DNA from: Leptolyngbya sp. DLM2.Bin15
GTDB taxonomy: Bacteria > Cyanobacteriota > Cyanobacteriia > RECH01
Reading direction: 5' to 3'
Length of the DNA stretch: 51,834 bases
NCBI GenBank assembly: GCA_007694125.1
Contig: RECH01000352.1
Span: forward strand, 1 to 51,834
The position numbers were made by a program, and so were the translations under genes. Every line of letters begins with the position of its first letter. The first letter of the stretch is position 1. Positions 19,453 to 28,448 of the stretch are shown here, piece after piece. The notes below the pieces were generated by a model that was not told where the DNA came from, ran no database searches, and saw only the letters and a program-made list of their open reading frames with translations.

Positions 19453-20109
19453 AGTCACAAGTCTCCCTTGCTCAACTAAAAACGCGGCGAAACGCAGCCA
19501 GCTTAACCGGTTACCCAGGTTAAGTCCTGACCGTTCCTCCTTACTACATGGCTGCAAACGCAGCCAGAACCCCACAGAACTGGTGTCAGCTTAGAGTTCT
19601 ATGTCTTTTTGAAACCAGAGGCTGAAGGATTAGCAATTCAGATCCGCTTCAGCGCTTACGCCGAGACTTAAGCAGATGCATCAAAAAAATCCACTCAGTA
19701 TCTCCTCACAGCCTGAAAAGCAACACTAACCAGACTTGCCTGTGGCTCTATCCCATGTGACAGGAGGGCTTGGCTGTTATTACAGCGTTTACCCGTCTGA
19801 GCCTTTAGCCAAGTCTTGAATCATTAGCTACTTACTCTCTTGTGCTGTCTTGGCGACAATTTTAGATTATAGACGTATAGACATCTATTTGTCTAGAACA
19901 TTTTTGACAATGAGGTGACAGTTTCTTTGGAGATCGGGGTGTGGTAGGGCGATCGCCACCCCTTATAATAGCGGCAAGAGGTGAGGGAAACGCCATTTGT
20001 TCAGGATGATCGAGAACTCGGATGATGAGGAACTCGGATCACATCTGACGATGAACCCGTGACCGACATGATTGGATGAATGTGATGTAGGAGGCCGCAG
20101 GCAGCATTT
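19453..20109. other. divergent control region between rplC and ndhN
   Basis: This 657-bp gap has no convincing gene. It holds a candidate minus-strand promoter at 19866-19895 and a dyad at 19878-19895. The rest on the rplC side, about 400 bp, would be the 5' leader of the ribosomal transcript. On the ndhN side a TATAAT (19964-19969) lacks a good -35 at normal spacing. HIP1-type sites are present near 19950. Confidence 0.6.
19866..19895 (-). promoter_or_regulatory. candidate promoter and dyad upstream of rplC
   Basis: On the minus strand TAGACA (19890-19895) and TATAAT (19866-19871) are 18 bases apart, with a predicted start near 19859. The element is overlaid by an inverted repeat TAGACA-N6-TGTCTA (19878-19895) covering the -35 region, a possible operator. 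If used, the rplC transcript has a leader of about 400 nt. Consensus match and dyad are seen directly; function is inferred. Confidence 0.5.
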
Positions 20110-20586
20110 ATGGCATTAATTACAACGGGTAAACCTTTCATTCGAGCCTTGGAACAGCATGGGGCTCTTGGCCTTTACATCCCCTTGGAGGGAGGAGCGG
20201 AGGGGCGGTATCAGCGGCGTCTGCGAGCAGCGGGCTATGGCATGGTACACCTGACGGCTCGGGGCTTGGGCGACTTGTCGGCCTACTTGTTAGACGTGCA
20301 TGGGGTGCGTCCAGCCCACTTGGGTAAAAAGTGTGTAGACAGCGACGCAGCGGTTGGGTACACCTACTATATTCCGCCGATCGCTCGCTATCAGCTTGAG
20401 CAGCTACCTGCCAAGTCAAAGGGATTGGTGCTGTGGTTGCTGGAGGGCTATGTGCTTTCTCGCCAAGAGCTAGAGTTTTTGGCAAGCTTGCCGACCCTAG
20501 AACCTAAGTTAAAAGTGGTGATTGAGATGGGGGGCGATCGCACCTTCACGTGGCAACCCTTGAAAACGGTGGTGCAGGCCGCCTAG
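20110..20586 (+). CDS. ndhN: NAD(P)H-quinone oxidoreductase subunit N
   Basis: NdhN is a peripheral subunit of the photosynthetic NDH-1 complex, found only in cyanobacteria and chloroplasts, which carries out cyclic electron flow and respiration in the thylakoid membrane. The 158-residue soluble protein begins MALITTGKPFIRALEQHGAL and has the family segments GRYQRRLRAAGYG, LTARGLGDLSAYL, VHGVRPAHLGKK and VGYTYYIPP. Length equals that of known NdhN proteins. Divergence from the rplC cluster is the usual cyanobacterial arrangement. ATG start at 20110. Confidence 0.95.
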   Translation: MALITTGKPFIRALEQHGALGLYIPLEGGAEGRYQRRLRAAGYGMVHLTARGLGDLSAYLLDVHGVRPAHLGKKCVDSDAAVGYTYYIPPIARYQLEQLPAKSKGLVLWLLEGYVLSRQELEFLASLPTLEPKLKVVIEMGGDRTFTWQPLKTVVQAA

Positions 20587-20650
20587 CCATGTCATCCGGC
20601 GTAGGTCATCCGCAGAGCGATCGCTGTTCTATTCTATAGGTCAAGAAATC

Positions 20651-21160
20651 ATGACCAAACGTCAACGTCCTGGTAGCGTTACGGCCATTGCGATTTGGCT
20701 GATTGTGGCTGGTGTGTTTTACGTTTTATTTGCACTACTCTTCTTGTTTGTGCAAACCATTGTTGGCTCCGAAGAAGGTCGGCAAATGATGCTGCAAGAG
20801 CCTGAGATGCAAGCCTTACCGCCAGAGATCTTGGATTTGATGGGGCCGTTTTTTCTGGGGCTGGGCTTGGTTTCGTTGGTATTTGCAATCATTTGCATCG
20901 TCATGAGTGTGGGCCTATTTCGCCTGAAGGGCTGGGGGCGTATGGGCACTATCATCTTTCACTGGGTTTGCATTGGGCTGAATGCATTCCAGTTGCTTGG
21001 CTCGATCTTCAGTGCAGGGACAGCGGGGCTTACTATTATCCCTACCCTGCTGTTGCTGGTGTTCAATCTTGCGATCGCCGGCAGCATTGTTTACGTCTTG
21101 CTGCAACCTGATGTCCGCCAAGCCTTTCGTCCTGTCTCGATCAGCGATCAGTCGTTCTAG
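20651..21160 (+). CDS. small four-helix membrane protein, unknown function
   Basis: The 169-residue product is mostly hydrophobic. A short basic N-terminus (MTKRQRPGSVTA) leads into a membrane segment at about 10-37. After a polar acidic loop (GSEEGRQMMLQEPEMQALPP) come segments at about 65-90, 97-117 and 124-150, and a polar tail. RLKGWGRMG between helices 2 and 3 resembles loops in small integral membrane proteins. I do not recognise a family. It follows ndhN by 64 bp on the same strand, so cotranscription is possible, but nothing ties it to NDH-1. It ends facing the VWA gene, with a terminator between. Confidence 0.75.
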   Translation: MTKRQRPGSVTAIAIWLIVAGVFYVLFALLFLFVQTIVGSEEGRQMMLQEPEMQALPPEILDLMGPFFLGLGLVSLVFAIICIVMSVGLFRLKGWGRMGTIIFHWVCIGLNAFQLLGSIFSAGTAGLTIIPTLLLLVFNLAIAGSIVYVLLQPDVRQAFRPVSISDQSF

Positions 21161-21193
21161 ATGGCGCAGATCAGCTGAGTCCTGAATCCCTAC

Positions 21194-21231
21194 AGCTCCC
21201 AACTGATCTGTGTTGCACAGTGATGGGAGCT
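21194..21231. terminator. bidirectional terminator-like hairpin
   Basis: AGCTCCCA (21194-21201) pairs perfectly with TGGGAGCT (21224-21231), and the loop contains an inner stem CTGTG-TTG-CACAG. It sits in the 93-bp space between two convergent genes and is followed by TTTCT on the plus strand. Pairing is seen directly; termination is inferred. Confidence 0.55.
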
Positions 21232-21253
21232 TTCTAGTGTTGGGATCACGGGC

Positions 21254-22492
21254 TCACTGCAGCATGGTTTTGGACACCATGCGGGTTTTCTTGCGATCGC
21301 TCTCGCTGAGTTCTTCCCCAGACTGGAGACGCGTGGCGTTGTCTTGCAGAACAGTGGCAGCCCCTTCATCGCCCATTTGCAGCGCGGTCTTAGCCGCCGA
21401 CTGGAGCATGGTGGCAGCGCCGGTGCGATCGCCATCCTTCAGCTTTTGTTCGGCAATTTGCGTCTGGCGGTATTTAGCCAGAGCTAGAACATGCTGCTGG
21501 ACTTGAGGGTTTACCTGAGGCTGGAAGGCTTCCAGCACATTGGCGACCACGGGGATGGCCTCGGAGAAGAGTCGTTCCTTGCCGCTGTTGGGGTCATCGT
21601 AGCGCACCTGCAGCCCGGCAATTTGCTGGGAGCCGGGCGGCAACTGTCCTGCATAGAGATTCACCAACACCACCCGAGGCGCGTCCACCATCAGGTCTCC
21701 CAGGCGCGCTAGGTATTGATCCCCTTCTTGGATGACCGATAGCTCAACCGTATCGGGTGATACTTGGGCAATGGGTTTTAGATCGGCGAGGCGGATGTGG
21801 GAGCCTAGGGTGAGGGTGAGATAGGCATTGGTCAGCCCTACGGACTGGGCGCGGCTGAAGAGGCGGTCAAACTCACTCACGGCTTGATCGGGGGTTTGGA
21901 TGTAGGACAGGGTGCCACCGGCTGCGTCCGAAATGCGTTCGAGGACATCTTGATTCCAATGATCGCCAAACCCCAGGGTGCTGAGGGTCATGTTGTAGGT
22001 GGCGGCCAGCTCTGCTAGTTTGAGGCAGCGATCGTTATCGCCATGTTCGTTCTCCCCATCGGTGAGTAAGAAAGCTTGGGAAATGGTGTCCTGCTTGCCC
22101 TTGGCTAGCTCCTCAATGCCCAACTTCAAGCCTTCATCAATGGCCGTGCCGCCACTGGCCCGCAGTTGACTGAGCTTCACCTTGACCTCGGCGGGATTTT
22201 CAATGTGTTGATTGGACAGTAAGACCTTAGCCTTATGATCAAACGCCACAATCGAGAGGCGATCGCCCGGTGAAAGCTGTTCCACAATGCGGTTGGCGGC
22301 CTGCTTGACGATGTCCAGCGGTTTACCATTCATGGAGCCGCTGTGATCTAAAATCAGGCAGAGATTTAAGGGAGCATGGCGGTTGAGCGACTCAGCGATC
22401 GCCGAAATTGAGACGGCCAGTTGTCGCTGGCTGCTGGGCTGATGAGCATCAAGATTGACATCATTGAGAGCAGCTTGTAATCCCACTCGCAT
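21254..22492 (-). CDS. von Willebrand factor type A domain protein
   Basis: The 412-residue protein has a VWA domain at about 42-230 with a complete metal-ion-dependent adhesion site: D49-x-S51-x-S53 (LDHSGSMNG), T116 (GGTAIDEG) and D145 (LLTDGEN). VWA domains bind protein ligands through a divalent metal. The second half is a beta-rich region followed by helices (about 340-390) rich in K and A. There is no signal peptide, so it is probably cytosolic. Similar proteins occur next to kinase or phosphatase genes in other cyanobacteria, but here the neighbours are unrelated. The partner is unknown. Confidence 0.85.
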   Translation of the reverse strand: MRVGLQAALNDVNLDAHQPSSQRQLAVSISAIAESLNRHAPLNLCLILDHSGSMNGKPLDIVKQAANRIVEQLSPGDRLSIVAFDHKAKVLLSNQHIENPAEVKVKLSQLRASGGTAIDEGLKLGIEELAKGKQDTISQAFLLTDGENEHGDNDRCLKLAELAATYNMTLSTLGFGDHWNQDVLERISDAAGGTLSYIQTPDQAVSEFDRLFSRAQSVGLTNAYLTLTLGSHIRLADLKPIAQVSPDTVELSVIQEGDQYLARLGDLMVDAPRVVLVNLYAGQLPPGSQQIAGLQVRYDDPNSGKERLFSEAIPVVANVLEAFQPQVNPQVQQHVLALAKYRQTQIAEQKLKDGDRTGAATMLQSAAKTALQMGDEGAATVLQDNATRLQSGEELSESDRKKTRMVSKTMLQ

Positions 22493-22797
22493 AGTTAAGC
22501 TCCTTAAATTCTGAGCGCAGTTGATCGAAAAATATGGAGATCGATCCTATTCAATCCCTTCACGGTGAATGGTAAGGGTTTCGGATCATTGGGTGATTTG
22601 GGGCCCTGCAAGGGGCGATCGCCTTGAGGCGATCAACCGAGAAGACGTCTGTAGGTTCGGGAATCCCGTCAAGTATCCGCCATGAATCTAGGGGATCAGC
22701 CACCACCATTGCTAGCGAGGGCACGTTACTATGTTTACTATGTTAAAGGTGTAACATTGCACCCGATTGTTGAGGCAACTGATAGGCAAGACGTTAT
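22493..22797. other. divergent gap upstream of clpR
   Basis: The 305-bp gap has no gene. Near its clpR end a 9-bp sequence, TTACTATGT, occurs twice in tandem (22726-22743), and GTTAC (22725-22729) and GTAAC (22751-22755) form the ends of an imperfect dyad around it, about 45 to 75 bp before the clpR ATG. This looks like an operator or promoter region, but no clear -35/-10 pair was found. Confidence 0.4.
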
Positions 22798-23487
22798 ATG
22801 AATTCACCTATTCAGGCGGTTCAGTCTACATATGGTGGTGATGCTTACTATCGCACACCTCCCCCAGACCTGCCGTCGCTCTTGTTGAAAGAGCGCATTG
22901 TGTACTTGGGGTTACCCCTGTATTCATCCGATGAGGTGAAGCAGCAGGTTGGTATTGACGTAACTGAGTTGATTATTGCTCAGTTGCTCTACCTGCAGTT
23001 TGATGATCCGGACAAACCGATTTATTTCTACATCAACTCGACCGGAACCTCTTGGTACGGCGGAGATGCCATTGGGTTTGAAACCGAAGCCTTTGCTATC
23101 TGTGACACGATTGACTACATCAAGCCAGCGGTGCACACCATCTGCATTGGGCAGGCTATGGGAACTGCGGCCATGATTCTGTCAGCGGGTACGAAGGGCT
23201 TCCGTGCTAGCTTACCCCATGCCACCATTGTGCTGAACCAAACTCGTAGTGGTGCTCAAGGGCAGGCCACCGACATTCAGATTCGGGCCAAGGAAGTGCT
23301 GACCAACAAGCAAACGACCCTGGAAATTATGGCAAAAAACACCGGTAAAACGGTGGAGCAAATTGCCAAAGATACCGATCGAATGTTCTATCTGACTCCC
23401 CAAGAAGCCTTGGAGTATGGCTTAATCGATCGCGTCTTGGCGAGTTCCAAGGAATTACCCACTGCGCCCGTGGCGTCGATTACCTAG
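22798..23487 (+). CDS. clpR: ClpR, non-catalytic Clp protease subunit
   Basis: This 229-residue ClpP homologue has lost the protease triad. At the positions of Ser, His and Asp in ClpP3 it has G122 (GQAMGTAAM), N147 (IVLNQTRSG) and M196 (KDTDRMFYL). Cyanobacterial ClpR forms mixed rings with ClpP3, giving a core that works with the ClpC chaperone and is essential in Synechococcus. The N-terminal 30 residues (YGGDAYYRTPPPDLPSLLLK) are typical of ClpR. It is followed by clpP3 after 84 bp in the conserved operon. ATG start at 22798. Confidence 0.94.
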   Translation: MNSPIQAVQSTYGGDAYYRTPPPDLPSLLLKERIVYLGLPLYSSDEVKQQVGIDVTELIIAQLLYLQFDDPDKPIYFYINSTGTSWYGGDAIGFETEAFAICDTIDYIKPAVHTICIGQAMGTAAMILSAGTKGFRASLPHATIVLNQTRSGAQGQATDIQIRAKEVLTNKQTTLEIMAKNTGKTVEQIAKDTDRMFYLTPQEALEYGLIDRVLASSKELPTAPVASIT

Positions 23488-23571
23488 AGCTTTTCAAGAG
23501 CCCCTAAGCTGCCGGCATGGCGGCAGCGCCCCCGTTCTCCTATTGTATTGAACCTGTAGAGAGTACTCACT

Positions 23572-24174
23572 ATGCCCATCGGCACACCTAAAGTTCCCTA
23601 TCGGCTACCTGGTAGCCAATACACCCAGTGGATTGATATTTACACCCGCCTCAACCAAGAGCGGATCATTTTCCTGGGGCAAGAAGTCACCGATGGCTTG
23701 GCTAACTCCATCGTTGCTGCCATGCTCTACCTGGATTCTGATGATCCTGGTAAGCCCATCTATCTGTATATCAACTCGCCCGGTGGTTCCGTGACAGCGG
23801 GCATGGCCATCTACGACACCATGCAGTACATCAAGTCAGAAGTGGTGACGATTTGCGTGGGTTTGGCAGCCTCTATGGGAGCGTTCCTATTGGCGGCGGG
23901 TAGTAAGGGCAAGCGCTTGGCCCTACCCCATGCGCGGATCATGATCCACCAACCCCTCGGCGGTGTAGGTCGTCGGCAGGCCACGGATATCCAAATCGAG
24001 GCGAAGGAAATTTTGCGGGTGCGGCAGCAGTTGAACGAAATGCTAGCGATCCGTACCGGCAAAACAGTTGAGCAAATCGCCAAAGATACCGATCGCGACT
24101 ACTTTATGTCGGCGGCGGAAGCAGTTGAGTATGGTTTGATTGATCGGGTTGTGGAAAGCCCACCCTCGACCTAA
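23572..24174 (+). CDS. clpP3: ATP-dependent Clp protease proteolytic subunit ClpP3
   Basis: ClpP is the serine peptidase ring of the Clp protease. The 200-residue protein keeps the full triad: S101 ([10 protein letters not shown]), H126 ([11 protein letters not shown]) and D176 (DTDRDYFM). Its place immediately downstream of clpR and its N-terminus ([14 protein letters not shown]) identify it as the ClpP3 type that forms a mixed core with ClpR. No ClpX or ClpC is encoded here, but clpS lies 1.2 kb away on the other strand. Confidence 0.94.
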   Translation: MPIGTPKVPYRLPGSQYTQWIDIYTRLNQERIIFLGQEVTDGLANSIVAAMLYLDSDDPGKPIYLYINSPGGSVTAGMAIYDTMQYIKSEVVTICVGLAASMGAFLLAAGSKGKRLALPHARIMIHQPLGGVGRRQATDIQIEAKEILRVRQQLNEMLAIRTGKTVEQIAKDTDRDYFMSAAEAVEYGLIDRVVESPPST

Positions 24175-24229
24175 GGCAGGTCATCTCCCTTGACGGTGAG
24201 CATCAAATCAACGATGTCACGTTAGATTT

Positions 24230-24916
24230 ATGGCAGAATTGTTCAACATTCTGCCATTTTTGGTCTCTATGAACCTACCGGACTGCTATCGACTATTAGG
24301 ATTACGGACGGGCGCACCGGCAGAAGATATTAAGGCGTCCTACCGGCGTTTGGCACGGTTATATCACCCCGATGTTAACCCTGGCGATCAAGCAGCGGAA
24401 GAAAAGTTCATCCAGATCACTGAGGCCTATAAGTACTTAATGGATGTGGTGCCCGAAGAGACGTCTCGGTCTACGTCTACACCGAGTGCGACGCCATCGC
24501 CATCGTCCCAGCCTCCTAAAGTGCGTATCCATGTCAAGCGGCCAGCAGAGCGATCGCCCTCCCCCACGCCAGCGAAATCCCCTGCGCCCAAGATTCGCCT
24601 TGATCCCACCCTGTCGGAGACCGACCGCAAGCTGAAGCAGCATAGCTATGAGCAGCTTCAGCACCTGCTTAAAGGGCATCGGTTTCCGAGGGCGATCGCT
24701 TTGGTGGAAGGCTTATCCCAGCGGTTGCCGAAGGATCGGGAAGTAAAGCAGTGGCAGGCGATTACCTATCAGCGTTTTGGTCAACATCTTGTGAAGCAAC
24801 GGCAGCTTGATAAGGCCAGGATTTACCTCAAAAAAGCGCTACAAACTGATCCCAATAATCGATCGCTCTGGCTAGAAGTGGAGCGGGTGTTCCGGCAGAT
24901 TGAACAATTGCTCTAG
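24230..24916 (+). CDS. J-domain protein with C-terminal TPR-like region
   Basis: The 228-residue product has a J domain at about 17-80 with the HPD motif at 46-48 (LARLYHPDVNPGD), so it should stimulate an Hsp70 (DnaK) ATPase. A proline/serine-rich linker (about 83-125) follows, with SPSPTPAKSPAPK. The C-terminal part, from about 130, contains TPR-like helices (FGQHLVKQRQLDKARIYLKK, ALQTDPNNRSLWLEVERVF). The G/F and zinc regions of true DnaJ are absent. The ATG at 24269, before NLPDCYRLLGL, could be the real start. It lies 55 bp after clpP3, so it may be cotranscribed with the protease. Confidence 0.86.
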   Translation: MAELFNILPFLVSMNLPDCYRLLGLRTGAPAEDIKASYRRLARLYHPDVNPGDQAAEEKFIQITEAYKYLMDVVPEETSRSTSTPSATPSPSSQPPKVRIHVKRPAERSPSPTPAKSPAPKIRLDPTLSETDRKLKQHSYEQLQHLLKGHRFPRAIALVEGLSQRLPKDREVKQWQAITYQRFGQHLVKQRQLDKARIYLKKALQTDPNNRSLWLEVERVFRQIEQLL

Positions 24917-25010
24917 GCGTTTTGTTAGGGTGCGACTTAGATAGCGCTTTAGACACCCTCAAGGGCGGCTAATCCTGCACTATGCCTGCAGGCATGGGAT
25001 CTGGAGACGG

Positions 25011-25307
25011 CTACTTGGTCAGCACGTCAGCGATCGCCTCTTCCAGAGCTGGTTTTTCCAGCGTAGTAATCACAAACACTTCTTGAAATTGCTTGCCCTT
25101 GCGGGCGATCAGCTTAAAGCCGCCCCGAACTGGCACCGATACACGAATGGTGAGCTTGGGACTATGGGCCCGCGATCGCCCAATCACCGCTGGTGTGATC
25201 GTGGTAATCGTAGTTTGACGCTTGAGGAGCTTCTCCAGGATGGGGATGAGCCCTGGAATGTGGGTGGAATGATTCCAAACTAAGCGTCCGCTGGGTGGTT
25301 GGGCCAT
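25011..25307 (-). CDS. DUF2103 family protein
   Basis: From the ATG at 25307 the protein has 98 residues, MAQPPSGRLVWNHSTHIPGL onward. The middle has TTITPAVIGRSRAHSPKLTI, and the end is a mixed alpha/beta region (FKLIARKGKQFQEVFVIT). I associate it with the DUF2103 family, described as predicted metal-binding; the His residues in WNHSTH fit this, but no activity is known. The frame is open upstream into clpS, but that extension is low in conservation. It lies 26 bp after clpS, in a probable two-gene operon. Confidence 0.7.
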   Translation of the reverse strand: MAQPPSGRLVWNHSTHIPGLIPILEKLLKRQTTITTITPAVIGRSRAHSPKLTIRVSVPVRGGFKLIARKGKQFQEVFVITTLEKPALEEAIADVLTK

Positions 25308-25333
25308 GGTGGGGTGTACGAGGGTGGGCTGGA

Positions 25334-25627
25334 TTAGGCGGCTTCTAAGGGAGCCATGGTAAGCCCGGCGCGACTGAGTTGTTGATGGTACAGTTCCGCC
25401 TGTTCTTGCGGCCCTGTCCAAACAATGGCCTGCCCCTCAAAATGCACCTGATTGGTGAGTTCCCAAGCGCGATCGCTGGTCATTTGGGGGATGTATTTCA
25501 TCAAACAGGCTGCCACATGCTGAAAGGTGTTGAAGTCGTCATTCAACACAATCACCTTAAAGTTGGGATAGGTTTTGCGCGTGGTTTGTTTAACGCGATC
25601 AGGGGTGATGGTGGGGGATGCAGTCAT
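25334..25627 (-). CDS. clpS: ATP-dependent Clp protease adaptor ClpS
   Basis: ClpS delivers N-degron substrates to the Clp chaperone (ClpC in cyanobacteria). From the ATG at 25627 it has 97 residues. The ClpS fold is shown by VIVLNDDFNTFQHVAACLMK (the ligand-pocket NDD and helix) and VHFEGQAIVWTGPQEQAELY. An upstream ATG at 25672 would add 15 residues; neither start has a clear ribosome binding site, and a TTG further upstream is unlikely. Cyanobacteria have two ClpS paralogues with different specificities, and I cannot assign this one firmly. Confidence 0.86.
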   Translation of the reverse strand: MTASPTITPDRVKQTTRKTYPNFKVIVLNDDFNTFQHVAACLMKYIPQMTSDRAWELTNQVHFEGQAIVWTGPQEQAELYHQQLSRAGLTMAPLEAA

Positions 25628-25793
25628 GGTTAGGGGATAGGCGGCTGCATCGGTGGGGTGTACCGTCGTCATACGCAGGGGTACCAAGTCCAAATGTGAA
25701 CAGAATCTAAAGGATTGATGAGGGCCATTGTAGCTTAGTCGCTTGGGAAGGCGAGTGACCTACTGGGTCTTGACTAGGTTCTGGCGTGCTGAA

Positions 25794-27560
25794 CTAGGGG
25801 GCGAGACTAGGCGGCGGTACCGTAGCTATCCAGCGACTGGCGATGGGCATCCGCCAACCGGTACCGAAGGCGCGATCGGTGATCTTCAATCCGGGAGGGG
25901 CCTGCTTGCGCTTAAACTCAGCGCGGGTGACCAGCTGCACCACTCGGTTGACGATGTCTGGGGCATGGCCGGCAAGGACAATCTCGCTGGGCGGCTGGTG
26001 GCGGGTGACCAGGCGGCAGAGAATGTCATCCAGGGTGTCGTAGTCGGGCAGGGAGTCGGAATCTTTTTGGTCGGGCTTGAGTTCGGCGCTGGGGGGCTTG
26101 GTGAGAATGGCGTTGGGAATGATCTCTCCCGATGCGCCCTGGGGCAGTCGCCAGGGCACCGCTGGGTCATCCTTGGAGTTGAGCCAGCGACAGAGGGAAT
26201 AAACCCGGGTTTTGGGGACATCAGCGATCGCCGCTAGGCCACCATTCATATCGCCGTAGAGGGTGCAGTAGCCCACCGCCAGTTCTGACTTGTTGCCGGT
26301 GGACAGCAGCAGGTAGCCAAACTTGTTGGCGATCGCCATCAGTAAATTGCCACGAATCCGAGACTGGATATTTTCCTCGGCAATGCCAAAGGTGGTGCCA
26401 GTAAACAAATCCTCCAAGGTGTCATCATAGGCGGACATCAAACCGGCGATCGGTAAGGTTTCGGTACGAATGCCCAAGTTCTTGGCTAGGGCGTGGGCAT
26501 CGGCCAGGGAATGGTCGGAACTGTAGGGGGAGGGCATCAGCACACCCAGTACCTGATCGGCTCCTAGGGCAGCGGTGGCGATCGCTGCCACCAGAGCAGA
26601 GTCAATACCGCCGCTGAGACCGATGACTGCTCGGGAAAAGCCGCATTTCCGGGCATAGTCCTGAACACCTAGCACCAGCGCTGACCAGATTTCCCCGTCA
26701 TGGCTGGCGGGCTGGGGAGCGATCGCCTCGCGGTCTGCGGTCACATCGCCTAGGGACAGGTCGTAGTCTAGCAGCCGTAGGTCGGGCTGAAACGCTAGGG
26801 CTCTGACCACGGTCTGTCCTTGACCATTCACCGCCACGCTGCTGCCGTCGAAGATCAGATCGTCATTGCCGCCGACTTGATTGACGTAGAGAATGGGTAC
26901 CTGGTGGCGTAGGGCAGCATGGCGTAGCATTGCCTCTCGAATTGCCTGCTTCCCGACGCTGTAGGGGGAGGCGGATAGATTTAGAACTAGATCGACGCCG
27001 TGGCTGGCTAAATCAGCGATGGGATTCACCTGATAGCTGCGCTTGCCCCAAAATTCCTCATCGTTCCACAGGTCTTCGCAAATGGTCACCCCCAGCGTCA
27101 CCCGATAGCCGTCGGACAAGGTCACCGCAAAGGTATTGATATCTTGCCCCGGCTGAAAGTAGCGATCTTCATCAAAAACGTCGTAGGTCGGCAGTAGGCG
27201 CTTGTGGAAGATCTGTTGGATGGATCCCTGCTCCAGCAGCGCCACGCTGTTGAACAGGGGTTTTTCTCCCTGGGGCGATCGCTGGTTGGGATCAACGGTG
27301 CCCACCAGGACAGCGATCTGGGGCGGTAGGTCACGGGCTAACTGGTGCAGCGTATCTGCCATGGCTTGGATGAACCGAGGCTGCATCAGCAGGTCGCGGG
27401 GGGGATAGCCGCAGAGGGAGAGTTCTGGGGTGAGCAGCAACCGCACCCCCTGGGCAGCTGCCGTTTGGGCAGCGGTCAAAATCTGCTGAGCATTGCCCGC
27501 AAGGTCACCAATGGTCGGATTCAGTTGAGCGATCGCCAGGGAGAGGGTGGGAGGGGTCAT
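25794..27560 (-). CDS. nadE: glutamine-dependent NAD+ synthetase
   Basis: NadE makes NAD+ from nicotinate adenine dinucleotide with ATP, using ammonia released from glutamine. The 588-residue protein fuses a nitrilase-type amidase domain (about 1-270; triad E46, K120, C161 in VTICEDLWND) to the synthetase domain, whose ATP P-loop is LSGGIDSALV (about 315-324). The STGNKSELAVGYCTLYGDMN segment is also diagnostic. ATG at 27560. It is the last gene of the pncB-nadD-nrtR-nadE series, giving the final step of the Preiss-Handler pathway. Confidence 0.95.
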   Translation of the reverse strand: MTPPTLSLAIAQLNPTIGDLAGNAQQILTAAQTAAAQGVRLLLTPELSLCGYPPRDLLMQPRFIQAMADTLHQLARDLPPQIAVLVGTVDPNQRSPQGEKPLFNSVALLEQGSIQQIFHKRLLPTYDVFDEDRYFQPGQDINTFAVTLSDGYRVTLGVTICEDLWNDEEFWGKRSYQVNPIADLASHGVDLVLNLSASPYSVGKQAIREAMLRHAALRHQVPILYVNQVGGNDDLIFDGSSVAVNGQGQTVVRALAFQPDLRLLDYDLSLGDVTADREAIAPQPASHDGEIWSALVLGVQDYARKCGFSRAVIGLSGGIDSALVAAIATAALGADQVLGVLMPSPYSSDHSLADAHALAKNLGIRTETLPIAGLMSAYDDTLEDLFTGTTFGIAEENIQSRIRGNLLMAIANKFGYLLLSTGNKSELAVGYCTLYGDMNGGLAAIADVPKTRVYSLCRWLNSKDDPAVPWRLPQGASGEIIPNAILTKPPSAELKPDQKDSDSLPDYDTLDDILCRLVTRHQPPSEIVLAGHAPDIVNRVVQLVTRAEFKRKQAPPGLKITDRAFGTGWRMPIASRWIATVPPPSLAP

Positions 27561-27707
27561 AGGGGTAGGAAGGAGAGGGAATGCAGGCTGACGGAGATCC
27601 TACTTGGGCTCATATCGATAGGCATCTTGACTCGATGGGGCTGCGGGATCAGGTTGGAGACGGTGGAGGCTAGATAGGAAGGGTTGGACAGAAATGGCCA
27701 GGAAGGG

Positions 27708-28448
27708 CTAGGCAAAGACGAGGGGTTTATTCTTTAGCGGCGCAAAGGCTTCGGCATCAAATCGATAGAGGCTGGCGGGCCGGCCGGCTCCCCGGGAGGT
27801 TTTAATGCCCGTATCGCTGAGGATGCCTAGTTTGAGGATGCGGGTGCGGAAGTTGGAATAGTCGGCAAAGTGGTCACCCAAGACGGTGGTATAGAGCTGG
27901 TACAGATCATTGAGGGTAAACATCTCGGGCAAGACATCAAAGGCAATGGGGCTATATTCCAACTTATTGCGCAGGCGGCGATAGCCATAGTCGAGGATTT
28001 GCTGATGGTCAAACGCCAAGCTGGGGACTTGCCCTAGGGGATACCAGGCAATGCCGTTGACGCCATCGGCAATCAATTCGGCTTCGGCAAACCGTACGAG
28101 GGCAAAGTAACTAACGGATAGGTAGCGTACGCCATAGCTGGTTTCGGCTTCCCTGGGATCGCGGTTGGGGCCGCCGAAGGTATAGAGCTGTTCGAGGTAA
28201 AGGTTTTCGACGCGGATTTTTTCGGAGAGCACCCGATAGGCTGAGCCTTCTAAGGATTCTCCTTGACGGACTAGGGTGCCGGGTAGGCTCCATTCGCCGG
28301 AAAAAGGCGCATCTTGGCGCATCACCAAGAGTACCAAGAGGCGATTTTGGTCACTGTCTACCGAAAAAATGACGCTATCGACTCCCACCTTAAACTCAGC
28401 AAGTGGGCTTACCAGGTCGGTAGGCTTTCGTTGGCTCCGTTCTGACAT
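27708..28448 (-). CDS. NrtR-like NAD-biosynthesis regulator (Nudix domain plus winged helix)
   Basis: The 246-residue protein has a Nudix domain (about 15-150) and a C-terminal winged-helix region (about 165-240, with LNDLYQLYTTVLGDHFADYS and RTRILKLGILSDTG). This is the architecture of NrtR regulators, which bind ADP-ribose and repress NAD genes. The Nudix box is degenerate: the usual REx2EE is RVLSEK, so hydrolase activity is unlikely and a sensor role fits. It lies between nadD and nadE, and its first 40 bases overlap the nadD end, so translation is probably coupled. Regulation of these neighbours is inferred. Confidence 0.83.
   Translation of the reverse strand: MSERSQRKPTDLVSPLAEFKVGVDSVIFSVDSDQNRLLVLLVMRQDAPFSGEWSLPGTLVRQGESLEGSAYRVLSEKIRVENLYLEQLYTFGGPNRDPREAETSYGVRYLSVSYFALVRFAEAELIADGVNGIAWYPLGQVPSLAFDHQQILDYGYRRLRNKLEYSPIAFDVLPEMFTLNDLYQLYTTVLGDHFADYSNFRTRILKLGILSDTGIKTSRGAGRPASLYRFDAEAFAPLKNKPLVFA

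Noticed and set aside
19904-19909. TTGACA on the plus strand as a -35 for ndhN
   Set aside because: The nearest TATAAT (19964-19969) is 54 bases downstream, too far for a pair, and no -10 is seen at 16-18 bases.
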